A stretch of DNA of 64,000 nucleotides, taken from positions 28,309,079 to 28,373,078 of the forward strand of contig CM049307.1 in the NCBI GenBank assembly GCA_026874595.1, in the 5' to 3' direction. This stretch comes from Sipunculus nudus (Eukaryota; Annelida; Sipuncula; Golfingiida; Sipunculidae). The notes below the pieces were generated by a model that did no database searches, was not told the DNA's origin, and saw nothing but the letters and a program-made list of their open reading frames with translations. A program made the position numbers and the translations under genes. Below, one piece after another: positions 12,501-25,250 of this stretch. Within the stretch, counting starts at the first letter, position 1; every line of letters begins with the position of its first letter.

Positions 12501-13150
12501 ATCTCCCCCGCCATACAGCACTTACCAAGTTACGCCTCGGATAACCTTTCTCCATTCGGGGTCACAACGCTGACCGAATGCCGCCGGTTATTTACAAGAA
12601 AATACGAAGAATAAACATAACCAATATGATGTTTAACCAAACAAAATACTCTTCGCTATAATAATTCCTTATTACGAAATTTGCGAAAAATGGTCTTTAC
12701 TATGTTACAGTTAATAGCAAAATGGACAATTAATCAATTAAAATATTCTACTATGTGGTCTCAAAAGGGGGAAACAGGGCATGCCACATCTCACAGGTTT
12801 AGGGGAGGAGGACAAAGGGTCCTTTGTCACCCTCTCTTTGGGAATTACCACACAGTTGTTAAGTTTCGAGATAATTCCATGAATCATGTTTTAGTTTAGT
12901 CTTATTTTCCTCAATAATCTTTCAGTTTTGCATCTCACAATGAAAAGATTTAGGATTTTAAATGTAAATTGTGTGAATAAATTGTCATAAAAGTAAGCTG
13001 AGCATTGAGCAAAATCATTTTCTATGATGAAAATATATGCTTTAAAATATGTGGCATTAAGGAAAGATGTAAGGTGGTAAGGGTTTTTCACGGTCGGCCC
13101 ACCCAGGGTGAGCGTTTTACACGCTTAATGAAAAGTTCGTGGCCCACGGC
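9501..13150. other. No gene recognised
   Basis: Short chance frames only. The one distinctive site is a G-rich tract at 10307-10323. A short A-rich, then G/C-rich stretch at 11440-11570 has no recognised identity. Confidence 0.45.
10307..10323 (+). other. G-quadruplex motif
   Basis: The plus strand reads GGGAGGGGAGGGCGGGG: four runs of at least three G separated by single bases, a canonical intramolecular quadruplex pattern with very short loops. It sits in a short GC-rich island continuing to about 10350 (GGCGGTGGCGTGGCC). No gene start was found next to it. Confidence 0.7.
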
Positions 13151-13320
13151 CGTGTTTTACTCACAAATGAGTGCGCCTTTCGGGGGTTCCTCAGTGGTAT
13201 GACCCAGCAATGGGGCCGATTACGCATCCAGGACCTGAGGTGCAGTAGTCCCCGGGCCTAGTTAACGCCAGGATAAAAATGAGAGTAAGTGTGTGATACT
13301 GTCCTGTCACGAAATCCGAA
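13151..13320 (+). repeat. Dispersed repeat, copy 2 (pairs with 7150-7320)
   Basis: Direct-orientation partner of the repeat at 7150-7320 and the longer of the two. The shared landmarks are CAAATGAG, GCCTTTCGG, GGGCCTAGTTAA and CCAGGATA, in the same order. The sequence preceding it (13090-13150) may also belong to the element. It is non-coding. Confidence 0.6.
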
Positions 13321-16212
13321 ACCGGAATGGAATTCTGCATATGAAAATTATACGTAGTTAAGTCAGCATTAAAAATAGAGGCGGTTACCGCCACAAAAGA
13401 TATTAAAAAAAAAAGAATGTGCACAGCAAGTCTGTCACTAAGTTAATTCATGTCGCTTGTTAAATACTTGAGATCTTACACGTGTGATTTGACGCTCGGC
13501 GAAGACAGACAGTATGACAAAGTTTACATTAATACTACATGCGCTATGCGCCCTCAAATTGTTATCGAGATATATATTCAGATTAGGCAAAAAAATTGGT
13601 ACATTCATGTCAAAAACCATTAATGATTTTCTGTGTACAGATTTGATGTAATAAACACCAGCCCCTCCAAACCGTCAACTCTCGTTTACTTCTTTGATGC
13701 TCCGTTCTTCCTCTGGAGGTAAGAGATATTTGTTAGATTTCCTGAGGGACATGGAAACCATTTTCTAGGGGTTGAACTGTATATTTAAACCAAGTAAATA
13801 GGCTCAAGTAGGAGAATGATTACATTGTTGCGTTACAAAAACGTCTCACAGTGATAATTATTATTCTGTCATCCTTTAGAATATATAACGGACTTGCTGG
13901 CGTTTGGGAAGAATTGAACCCCAGGCTTATCTTGTAGGGATGGATTGTCTTCAAGGCATGAGGTATTTGAGAACCAAAAAATTAAGGATTCAAACCAGCA
14001 GGAAACGGGGTATGTGCTGATCCGGTAAAAGTCAGGCAGTAATAGTCAAACAGAATGTAACAATTATCGTGTTGCAGGGGTGGCAGGGAGAACAAAGAAG
14101 CTTGCCACCTCAAACATCAATTATTGTTATTATTTATTTTTGATTCGTGAGGAAATGAGTCCTTTTTAATCACGAAATAAAATCAATTAAAAGACGCATA
14201 TTTCCTTATTATACATTTATCAAGAAAAAATATGAATGACATTTGGTTCTCCAGCATACGAAATATGAATGACATTTGGTTCTCCAGCATACGAAATACG
14301 ATGCCTGTTTGTTACCTAACCTCTGCAGTTAACACTTAACCAAGTCTTCCCAGTCCAATTACAACGTCAGGGCAGCGAAAGGGCAGTTTGGCCTAGGAAT
14401 ATAGTGGTCTTAGTTAATGTGCCGCATGTTTCAATGTATTGTTCAGTGATGGCAAGGGTTAAATGATACATAATAACCATTCTATATCGTCTTGGGGACA
14501 GACACTGACATATGTTGGAATCCATTACAGGTTACCAGAAGGCAGAAGTGGTTACGTCTGGCCTGGCCGACATTGGGGAGCGCCGAGGCGGACTTGGACG
14601 AGACTGAGGGGATATCCGGTGGGACAATGACCGCCAGACCACGAATTCGTTTCAAGAGCTTACCTGCTGACACAAATTTAAACTGATCACAGGAACATTT
14701 TGGAAGTATACCTCTGGGGGTTGTTAACCAAACTGATCGAAATCAGACGAGGCGTAGACACGTAAAAGCAATCTCACCATGAGATAGCCTTCGCAAATCC
14801 TCCACAACATGTCTGCTCAACACGTTAATAAAGCTAACAATACACAGGGCGGTTAAACGCAAACCCAGGACAAATTAGATCCCTTTTAAAAATATCTTTA
14901 GCAAATGCATTTAAAGTAATCAGGTCCCGGTAAATTTGTGTCTTTACGTCAAATCCCATCTAAGTTAGTGTATTACAGTCCTAATTTAAAAAATTAAGCA
15001 TTAGGCTGAAACTAAGAGACGAAACTGGCATAATACTCGTATCTCATTGTTGAAACCAAGTTCATATAACCGACTCTTGGCCGAGATAATTGTTAACATA
15101 ATATCTGGTTTATTTCCAATTATTTTTTATCTAATCCTTTAATAGCATAGGTGTTGTTTGCAATGTCTTGTGTACCAGCTTAAGTTGCATTCTATTTTAT
15201 TTCTCAAACTTCAGCATGGAACTTTCACTTGATGCACACATCTCCTACATTTCACCATATCACGACGTCATTAGCGAAGTCAACAGGGACGCTTATTCCG
15301 CCAGGAAGCCTTCATCAGGTTGTCACGCATGTCCGGTGGTCGGGAATTTAACGAGGGACATAATGTGGGTCAGTTGTATAATGCTGACGACTACTAATTA
15401 GTTTTAAATAATGAACTTTAATGTTAATTGCTGGTTATCGAGTGTGCGTGCCTTCAGCAGGTGTCCCATAGCTTGACCTGGGTCCGGAAGGTGAACAGGA
15501 CGCGGGGGATGTAACTTCCGTCGGTGTCTTTGATTGTCAAACTGGTATCTACCAGCTTCGGTTCCTCTGTTCAAAATACAAACGACGCTAATCCTTAAAC
15601 CAATAAAAGATGTTTATAGTTCTGCGGCTGGTAGGAAAAATTGTGTTGCTTCAGGTTTATCTACAGTTTTCTAACGATTCGGAAAATAAAAAGTTCATTA
15701 GCTTTTTTACTGATTTGTTCTAAACCTATCCCACATAAACCCACGAATCGGTCTCTGAGAGTTGTATAATTCTCCTCCATAAAAGCCCGAATAATCTTAT
15801 AATTACCCTGATGATCCTGACTATGATGTTCTTAATTATGACCTGAAGTATGATGTATTATGATGAATGATCCATAAATATGGCTGAGAAACCTTAAATG
15901 AGACAGACAAAAAACACACAGAAAGACAGCGTAAATTAGAGCGATATAGACAGAATTAAAGTCCGAAGACAGGCTGATAAAGCCTCAAAGGGTAAGCTTT
16001 ATTTAGAGAGAAGGTCAAAGAGACCAATATTGAAGAGCAAATGTAATTTTATGACAGCAGACAAACAAGCAGACAGGCAGACACGGCCATCTCAAATGTG
16101 AGAGGGACTGATGTAAAAAAGAGGGCGCAAGCGAATTGAGAGAGAACATAAAATAAATAGTCAACCGATAGCTTTATCTTAAATGAGAGGGGGCAGACAG
16201 AGCTATAAAGTG

Positions 16213-16216
<4 letters not shown>
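13321..16216. other. No gene recognised; one small tandem duplication
   Basis: Apart from the 33-bp duplication at 14231-14296 and a loose GA-rich lead-in from about 15900, nothing was identified. A frame pair at 14482-14686 is open on both strands but carries no domain. Confidence 0.4.
14231..14296 (+). repeat. 33-bp perfect tandem duplication
   Basis: The unit TATGAATGACATTTGGTTCT.. (33 bp, ending CATACGAAA) occurs twice, back to back and without mismatch, at 14231-14263 and 14264-14296. The identity suggests a recent slippage or duplication event. Confidence 0.95.
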
Positions 16217-16259
<43 letters not shown>

Positions 16260-16328
16260 TGAGAGAGAGAAAATGAGAGAGAGAGAGAGAAAGAGAGGGG
16301 AGAGAGAGGGAGAGAGAGAGAGAGAGAG
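16217..16328. repeat. (GA)n microsatellite
   Basis: About 110 bp of GA dinucleotides with AAAT and GGGG interruptions, in a broader purine-rich zone that starts near 15900. Ser/Leu-rich open frames across it are artefacts. Confidence 0.96.
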
Positions 16329-18552
16329 CTATGTAATTAAACAGGGAGACAGGGCTAGCGTAAATGATAAACAGACCAACCGTCAGATAGATGAGAATCC
16401 TGAGAAAAGCAAGTGAGCATTGATGCCAATGACATGACATATTTTCATCAGATTTATCATGATGTTATTATGGTTTCTCAGTGGTTTATTTGGTAGATAA
16501 GAATTACCATCAATAAGTAGATTAACTTATTTACTTCAAATTCATTATCATCTGGTTTAACGTATGCCATGCAGTAACATTGAGTCTTTCGTCGCTTAAA
16601 CCAAAAGCCGATTAGTCAGAGATTCTTAAATCGAACCTCTCGACTAGTCCCGGTCTGCTTACACTTCTGCAGAGAGAAGCATATCTTGTAATTAAAGATT
16701 TCTTCTAACTCTATTAGAGTTCGATTAATATACATACCCAAGACCTTTCATAGCGGTGAGATTTCGTATTCCTCTGATAATGCTACTGAGTTTTGTCAGA
16801 AAATCAAACATTACAGACAGCTTTTATGCGTAGAATATACTGAAGATGAAACAGATGCCCAGATTCTCAGTGCAGTAGGAGTTATGAAGAGGCCGAGCAT
16901 TGATGTACCAAGTCCGAGCGTTCTCCACTACTCTTAGACGCCGCTTACTAGACATGAAGGGTTTCCACGTGTGTCTAGAGTCTGTTAATCTGCATGCTCA
17001 AAGAACCTAGGAATGAATACCCTGGGGGCTAGAAATCTCTCATCATGTTCTCTACAGCTACCTGGACAGGAATGGTTTGAGACAAGGGACCGGCCGTCGT
17101 CAGCGATATGTATGTAGAGACCTACCAGGTACGCCACTAGAACACAATCTAAACATCAAGCATATTGTGTCTGTTCTTTATATGAAATCTTTACCAAAAA
17201 GTGTTCAAATATTATGTAAAATCAATAGAAAACACTTATATGACGTAAACTTAAATCAACCGAAATTCTAAGTTCTTGAAAAGTCACGCAAACTCATCTG
17301 TGACACATGAGTTTTTAAACAATTTCTTATATATTTGTTGTTTAGTTTAATATATCTAATATTTTTCAACTAAGTTTTGTAAAAAATTTCATGAGAAATA
17401 TGATGACAAACTTTATTAAAGGAATAATATATAAAACCTATAAACGGATGCATGTTAAAACTAAATCTAATGTGAGGCAAGTCATTTGTAATGGAGATGT
17501 GATGAAGCGATTAAAATACATGAATGTTTTCATGAATGGTAAATCAATGCTAACAAGAAATTATCCGTCCTGTACTTAAAGTAAATAGCTCAAAACATCA
17601 CCCATAATATGGAAGGGTAGTTAACTCACCCTGAACGAATCGGCAAAGTACCTCCAAATTAGAAGCAAGCGACGGTAACCAGCATCAAAGTTGAAAAGCT
17701 GCTCATCATTTAACGTTCCGATGCCAGACTGACACTTAGCGGAGCGTCGTTGTGTACAGTCACTAACTAAACCACGTGTCGGACGACACTTAATGTAAAA
17801 TGTACGCCCCTGAATGTGGTATTTATACAAACATGCGGAAGAGCTGACGCCCTGCTCTCTCCTACGGTTCAGCGGGTTACAGTATCTTTACCAATCTGCC
17901 GTCAGAGGGACGGGCGACCAGCACTTTGGAGGAGCTGGCTGTGTGAGACATACCCCTAATCAATAATGGGTTCGGCCGCGCCAGACCCTGCCAGAGCTGG
18001 CGTACAGTTAGTCCATTACAGGGATGCGTGCTGTTTTTCCCACCATGTTAATCTGGTATTCCCTGCCTGTGCTGAAGTTTTCTACAGGTGTGAGTTTGAT
18101 AACACGATTAGCCGGCAGGTCCACGCCAGGTGCATGGAAAGATATTGAATCCTTACAAACAAATATATGTATGAATTATTCATTGACAGTCCGGCTCTAT
18201 TTCTAACATGCCTGGCAAAGTTTATATAAAACGTTCTCCAATAAACCACTCTTTTTACATGGAGTGTACCGTATATACTGCACATGGGATATTCCACTGG
18301 AGAAATCATAAAGTTCTAAGACGACACTTACTGGCTTTACGATTGTTTTGTTCTTAATCATTACGGTTATGGCATCATGGTTAATTAACTAAAATAATCT
18401 AACGTCCCATAATTGAACATTTAATCATAACAGTTACATAAATATTTACAATTCGAACGAACGTTCCATTAATTGACCTTGTGGAAATGACATGGAGAAT
18501 AGAAAATCCGCTGCTGTGTGTTGGTGTTGTCAGATAAGCTTGCTGCACTTCC
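16329..18552. other. No gene recognised
   Basis: Several short frames occur (for example near 17077-17579 and 17966-18309), but none has a domain or splice context I can support. Confidence 0.4.
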
Positions 18553-18920
18553 CCTGGACTTGGACTCGAGGGTAATAGACTCAACACTCGACGGCAAGGA
18601 CCCGAGGAATCAAGTCGAGTCAGTCTCGAGTCCAGTGGTAAAAAAGTGGTAGGAATTACTAACAGAATATTACAAGAAAATATATATAGACTATATAGAC
18701 CAAGCGTAAACTTTGCAAAAAATATTTACCAGTTAAGTAAAAGTCATGTGTAAATTAACATAAAAATACACATGCTTATCTAATATTCCATTTAAAATTA
18801 CTCTTATAAGGATATTTGCATTTGACTTGGACTTGGACTCTGGCTTAAATTTACTATGACTCGGAATATGGATTTCAAGGACACGAACTTGCGCACAGTT
18901 TTATATTGTGGACTCGACTA
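18553..18920 (+). repeat. CGAGTC-rich dispersed element, copy A
   Basis: One end is rich in GACTCGAG/CTCGAGTCC, and the other carries tandem GGACTTGGACTC. The AT-rich middle contains AGTCATGTGTAAATTAACAT followed by AAAAATACACATG. The reverse complement of 27353-27760 shows the same order and closely matching middle blocks (TAGACTATAT, GTCATGTG..AAAAATRCACATG, ACTTGGACTC). Both are therefore copies of one roughly 370-410 bp non-coding element, inserted in opposite orientations. No transposase was found. Confidence 0.75.
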
Positions 18921-21900
18921 CGGCACTAGTCAAAGTTCTGATATTGTCAAAAGGTCACATCGTCTTATCGTCAGTTTGTTGGAGTTAATTAAAACTAATT
19001 ATGGTTTAGGTCAATTAACAATGTTAGGCCTTAAATGACAATAAAAATTCATTTCAGTGGAATTTCCTCACTTAAATTAACATTATAATGCCTTCTTGTC
19101 GGTAAGTGTGAAAGTCAGACACAAGGTACCAGTCTATTACATCGATCCGTTTGGGTATGTAATATCGATAGGAGTTCATGCTCGGAAGCAGTTCATTTTA
19201 GTTTACAGCAATGTTGACGTTTCTTTTAGATCACCCAGAGGAGATAGACATGGTACAACTTTAAATGCCAGAACGCTTTCCGTTAGAATCTGAATATTGT
19301 GTTCCGGTTAGGCGCATGCGCACTTGGTTTATTTTTGATGGATCCTCACAGCGGGACGGTAAACCAGCGGATAGCGTTAGTAACGACACGGCAGTGCCAT
19401 GAATTGATACCCTGGCTGGTCGGCTACTCTTTTTAGCCGCCCTGTTTCTCCCATCACGCGGGCTCTTTCTCCGCCTCCCAGATCATCGACTTAACCTGAT
19501 TTAATGCTTGTTCATACATCCACAAAATGTGTTCTCTATCCTGACGCGCTTCCTATCGCCTGAATAAAGCGAGCTTCATTTTTCCCTTCTTCAGTCGAGA
19601 CGAGACTTTCCGCCCTCTTTATTTGAAAGTCTGTATTGTTCATGTCCTCTTTCTGTTGATTCTTTGATGCAATGTTTTCTTCATCAACATTGATGGTTTC
19701 CCTTACATACAATGCTGCATATTGTAACAGCAGGAACATATGACGGTTATATAATGATTATAATTATCTTTGTTGAAAAGCACTGCCTTTAGCTTGCAAG
19801 CTCTGCTGAACAGCAACAAAGGCAACCTTGTGACTATGGACAACAAGTTATAATGAAGTATTGTGCCATACTCAAATGTCACATTATGCCTGAAAGGTTA
19901 AGGGTTTTAAACAGCAACTTTTACATAATCTGCAGGTCCAACTGGGGATGTAAAAAATAAACCAAATATGGATGTTATAACGATGCCATAATTCTTGTCA
20001 AAATAATGAACATACTCCGTATTACTAACTCTATCAACACATGTATGCAATTATTAGGAAAAAAAACTATGAATCAGATAATAATGTACCTTATTAACGC
20101 AGGCCTAAATGACGTAATAATAGAGCTAATTGTTGTATTGAGACGGGATATTCTTTTACCGTGCAGGAACTCTGCATCATAAGCTTTAAAAAAAAGGGTA
20201 AATTTTCCTAATGGTCAAAGACATGCAATGGATCTTCTAATGCTATTATCAAAGATAAATTAAAATATAAGCCACAAATAATGATTGGATGATCTACCAA
20301 GCCTGCCAGCGTGTTACTTACAGATAGCGTCACGACGGTTGACAAGGAAGTAAGTTTTTGAATATAAAAACATAAACACAAGGACAGTACCATAATTCAC
20401 TTAATGCACCTATTTGCTGAGTAAAACTGTCCTGGATTCTATAAAGATACAAGAATGAACTGGTCCGAGAGACCAGGAAGGCACAGTGTAAAGTCGGATG
20501 AGACTAACATCGTTGGTGATATTAGACTATGAACCCCCACCTTTTCTAACGAGTTGAAGTTCTTGTCCAGTAAAGACAGAATATGAAAGATCTTGATAAT
20601 ATCATTCATGCCAGCCTTTGATTTAAAGCGAGCAGACAATGTATGTTATTACGTATAATATTATTCTTTTTCCTTTCGACTTTTAAACCTACAGGTGTTT
20701 TCGATAACAAACATAAAATGACAATGAGGATATATTGTAAATGACCTTTCACCTGTGTACAAGAGGCGTCGTATTTACGATGGTTGCATATTCGCGATAA
20801 TTATCTTTTTACGAATATCGCGAATTATAAATTCCTGTGAACTAAACGACTACCACGAAAATAAACTTAAAGAAGGATTCTTCATTATTATTCAGGTTAA
20901 TGCTTTAGGATACTGTGTCTGCAGAAATATAAAGAAACACGGTGTGAAAACGCGGGTAAACCCGCGGACGTGTCTGTCTGTTTCGTTTCCTGAGCGGCGG
21001 GATTGTTTCTTTACAAATAACCAAGTCGTAAACCGATAGTAAACGCCAATTTCCCTTTGCCAGCGTAAATTGCATTCCAGTCAGTGTTTGGCAGATAGCT
21101 TTCAGGGTTTGTGGAAAGTAATGCATGTTTTGTGTGTGTAATTATTGGAATAAATAGGCGTGTGCCGCTCGGAGCAAGGCGGACCACGTTAACCACACAG
21201 AGGGGAGGTTCATTATGTTCATCACAGATCAGAGGGGACTGACCATCCATTTCAATGTCAGACTATTTAGCGGTGCAGCGCCAGTACCTGGCTATGTGAC
21301 GAAAGAAGGCAACGTGAAACCATTACACCAGGATGCTGGTGAAATCATTCAACTCCTCGGACAGATTGTGAGTTTAACTAGTAACGGCACCCAAGTGTTT
21401 TGATCATAATACCTAAATGACAAAAAATCGCAGAGTATGCAAGCGGCAGTGTGATGGTCACGGGTCTTTAAACATTAACCTCATAGATGGTGCAACAATA
21501 ACTTCACTTTCATCTGGTCATGATGAGACTGCGGGAACATTGATATCACAAGAAAAGCTATTAATAACCAAGCCAGGGGCAGCCGGAAAGATAGCAGAAA
21601 ATGACCGATAATACATTAACCACACTCTGAAAGAAAATACTTTAATTGGTTTAGCTGCTGATCCTTACCTGAGGGTCCTTCTTTTGCATGATAGGGATTG
21701 TCTTTAAAATATTTGAATCAAGAGGTACTTTTAGAGGTAGATTTCGTTTAAAAGGTTTCGGTTGATTCTATTCAATTGCGTCTTCTGAAAGATTTGATCC
21801 GACAAGGGATAATTTATCTGTCAAAGCAAGACAAAGTCATGTACAGCGTGGACGCCTAAATCACTTTGAAACTCTATCCGTATCACTTACAGTTTTCAGT

Positions 21901-24900
21901 TTGACCTATTTTAGTTGATTTGCTACCTTTATATGAATTATTGGTCATTTATTCAGTATAGTGTATAAAACATCTTGCAATACATTATTTTCTTTACGAA
22001 ATAATATATCGAAAACCTATAAGACATTTTTTTCAGAATTATTTTTATTAAAATTTGATTTAACCTCGTTAAGAGTACATTGAGCTTCGAAACAAGCACG
22101 ATAAAATATATTCACTTGATTCAAATTGGTTAAATGGCCTGTTGACCGAATTGCCTTTCTGTTAAGTGGCGGAATGAGGCTTGGAAACCGGTGCTTCATT
22201 GTGAGTGGGAGGAATGTTCTTAACATCGAGTGGTTTTGGAGTGGGTCTGGAGTCCGAGAACTCTTACAGCCCCCATGTTATTGTCCCGTTGTTCACACTG
22301 CTATAAGTAAGGATAGTGGTGACTTTACCTAGAACTTTTTGGGAAAACACTAATCTCACATGAAGTAGAGTCATTTATACGTACGGGTGACATTGCCTGT
22401 AGTTGCAGATTAAACGATAAATAACTTAAACATTTTCACGAGTAAAGAGCGATTAAAATACATTTGATCCAGGACGAAAGTGTTTAGATGGAAACAACGG
22501 CTGAACTGAATTCCCCGTCTATACGCTCGGCCGTACCTGGTTAGCACCTCAGTGAGTAGCGGGTCCGTAGTAGGTGGTCCAGGTTCTTTAGAAGATGATT
22601 ACACCTGATGCCTAGAAAACAAGGATGTTTTGACTGTGGGTGTTTGTACCTAAGCAGCCTGTGGCTAGATGAGTAAGCGGGGCGGGAGACTAGCAGGTTA
22701 TCAATAAAGAAATGTGTGAAAAAAACATTTTGGAACGAGAGGTATGGCGCGGAGCCGTTTACACAATTCTGGTATTTAGCAATGTGTTGTTACTTGATCA
22801 GTGTATTCGTACAAATCTATCTGCTCCTTCAGTAAAGTTTCAAAACAATGTGTTTTAATTCTTGTGTTTTCAGTCTTTTCATCGGTGTGCATGTTTTTTG
22901 TTCCTCCTACAAGATATGTAAAAGGCTGTGGATGGAAGTCAACTTCATTCTAGTGCATTTGGATCTTAAAGCTGCCCATCCACCTACCTTTTAACGAAGA
23001 ATTTATGTGATTTCCGGCTCCCTCTGTGTAGGTTTTGATGATCTAAGGCCTAGTAAGAGTAATTTTGGTTATTTAAAGTTCTTATAGTGTCTCTATGAAT
23101 GATATATGAACTTGTTTATCAACAATGAGTTTGTAAACACGGCAATGTTGAAAAACGGGAAAAACATGTAACCTAAGGTGGTAGGTTGCAGATATGCGGA
23201 GATAATAGGTATTGCAAAACGTCATTTGCAAAGCTCTGGCTTATATGTTGCCACCGGATGCCCTTGATGAATTTGTTTTGATTATAAGTGCGGGTCCCCA
23301 CATATTATAAACATGTTAATATATACAACACAAGCAGCCTAAGTGCGACGATATTTTGGCCCATTTTTATAAAGGCTCCAAGGGATTACCTGTGGTTAAT
23401 AAAGGTCAGATAGGTAATTAGGCCCCTTTGATGAACTTTGCTTATTCTTTTTTTTTGTCCTCGTAGTATACATATGGATTTAATTCGTACGTATTTAAAA
23501 GGCTGTCATTGGATTCACAAAAAAATCGATGCGGATGTGTTTCATTATCTAACTGTAATTTGCATATGAAGGCGCCGTCATCCATAAATGGTTCTTCCGG
23601 CTGTTACTTAGAAGATCCGGGATCTAATTGTCACCAAAGACTCTAAGACTCTCGGTAAATAGATCTCCACCTTGTGATTGTCCTTGGAGTGCTTTACTAT
23701 TGCATTCCCTGGTCCTCATAAACCCTGACCTCGCAAAAATGTCGTAACCCCACATGGCGACTGCCATTTTGCATACAGACTAAAACTCGGTTGTAGCATG
23801 TCGAAACACAGGGTATACTGCCAGTATATTTCAGTGGTGGGTCTAACCTGATAACTGAACGAAAAACTAGTCTTTTGGATTTCTGGCTTTAAATACACAT
23901 GACTCGTTAAGACATCAAGGCGATTTACTGTAATTCTTTCAATATTTTACCGGTTTCTTTTCTATGTGGGGTTCGTTGCGAGGTCCTCTGGGTGATTCAT
24001 ATGGTGCATCGGTTTAATCACTAGAAAATTTCTTTACCCATGCGGGTGTATTGATTCAGTGTAAATGAAGGTAATTTGGATTGTAAAGAAATGCATGTGC
24101 TGACAGAGGTATGAAACTTCATAGTGTTGACTGGTTCATGGCTGTGTGAATAACCTTTTTGCAGGGAAGGCATTCACCTCATAGTATATAAATGTTTAAA
24201 CATCAAGACAAGGCAGTCTAAATGTAACATACAATCATTTCGGACACGAATATGTTTTGCTGAGTTCGGTGGAAAGGGGTCGTGACCAAACCGACACTCG
24301 ATCCAGTGGCCTGAGCTCTCAAAGTCTGTTTTATTGAGTTCCTGAGATGCTCTGTGTTCTGCAGCAACGCTGAAGAAGCTGACTATGTTCTCTGACGGCC
24401 ATAAGAAGCCACACAGCAAATATACCCCTCCACAAGTACAATAAAGTACGGCAAGCTGGCATCACTTAAGTCCTGCTCTTTGCCGCTTCAGGTGATGAAG
24501 ACTACAAGAGTATCCCGCTTTGTACCAGAAGCACCCTCACGGCAGGGCTGCTCTGCCAGCCGCGTTTAATTGAAAATATGACAAAACGTCAGAACTCCAA
24601 GTTTACATTCCACATCTTATCTCTAATCAAACATAAGTATTAGCTTAACTCTACTCTACATATTTTTATGCGACTGATTAAATGATTAAAAAAGAGAGAA
24701 AAAAGACGTCTTTGAATATTCATGCGATTAGCTGATTAAATTAAGATTCATATATTATGGTAATCATATTATCTCAATTTAATCAGATTTTCTTCGACCG
24801 GAGTTCCGATAAGGCTAAAATAATAAATGTAATTATCAAGCCTCCAAGATTTTAAGTTTCCACGTACAAGATTAGAAATAATCCATGCACACGACAGTGT

Positions 24901-24991
24901 TAAAAGCCTGTAGGTAAGGCAACACAGAGGATCTTGGAAGCAGTGGCGTCAATTTTTCTTCCAGTGGGGGAATGACTCACCTACACACCTA
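18921..24991. other. Gene-poor stretch, nothing identified
   Basis: Six kilobases with only short frames (the longest is about 94 codons, at 20755-21039), none of recognisable identity. No long simple repeat and no TE domain was noticed on reading either strand. Confidence 0.4.
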
Positions 24992-24995
24992 CAGG

Positions 24996-25034
<39 letters not shown>

Positions 25035-25063
25035 CTTTATGGCACCTATATAACACATTTCAA

Positions 25064-25120
<57 letters not shown>

Positions 25121-25149
25121 CTAAATCACATTTCAAATATATTTCAAAA

Positions 25150-25198
<49 letters not shown>

Positions 25199-25250
25199 GT
25201 TGACAGTAAACTCATGAATGGAGCCTGTCTATATTGTATTCCAATCTATA
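24992..25250 (+). repeat. TA-microsatellite-bearing dispersed repeat, copy A
   Basis: Three (TA)n blocks are separated by unique pieces: ATACCTTTATGGCACCTATA, ACACATTTCAAATATATAC, and after the last block GTAAACTCATGAATGGAGCC. The same landmarks recur in order at 33385-33595 (ATACCTTTTATTGCCTGTGA, ACACATTTCAAATATATCAC, GTAAACTCAGAAATGGAACC). The TA arrays are thus part of, or grew inside, a dispersed element. Confidence 0.75.

Noticed and set aside
14482-14686. Opposed open frames on both strands with a CAG|GTAAGC donor-like site
   Set aside because: No start or acceptor context and no domain; the donor-like word alone is too common.
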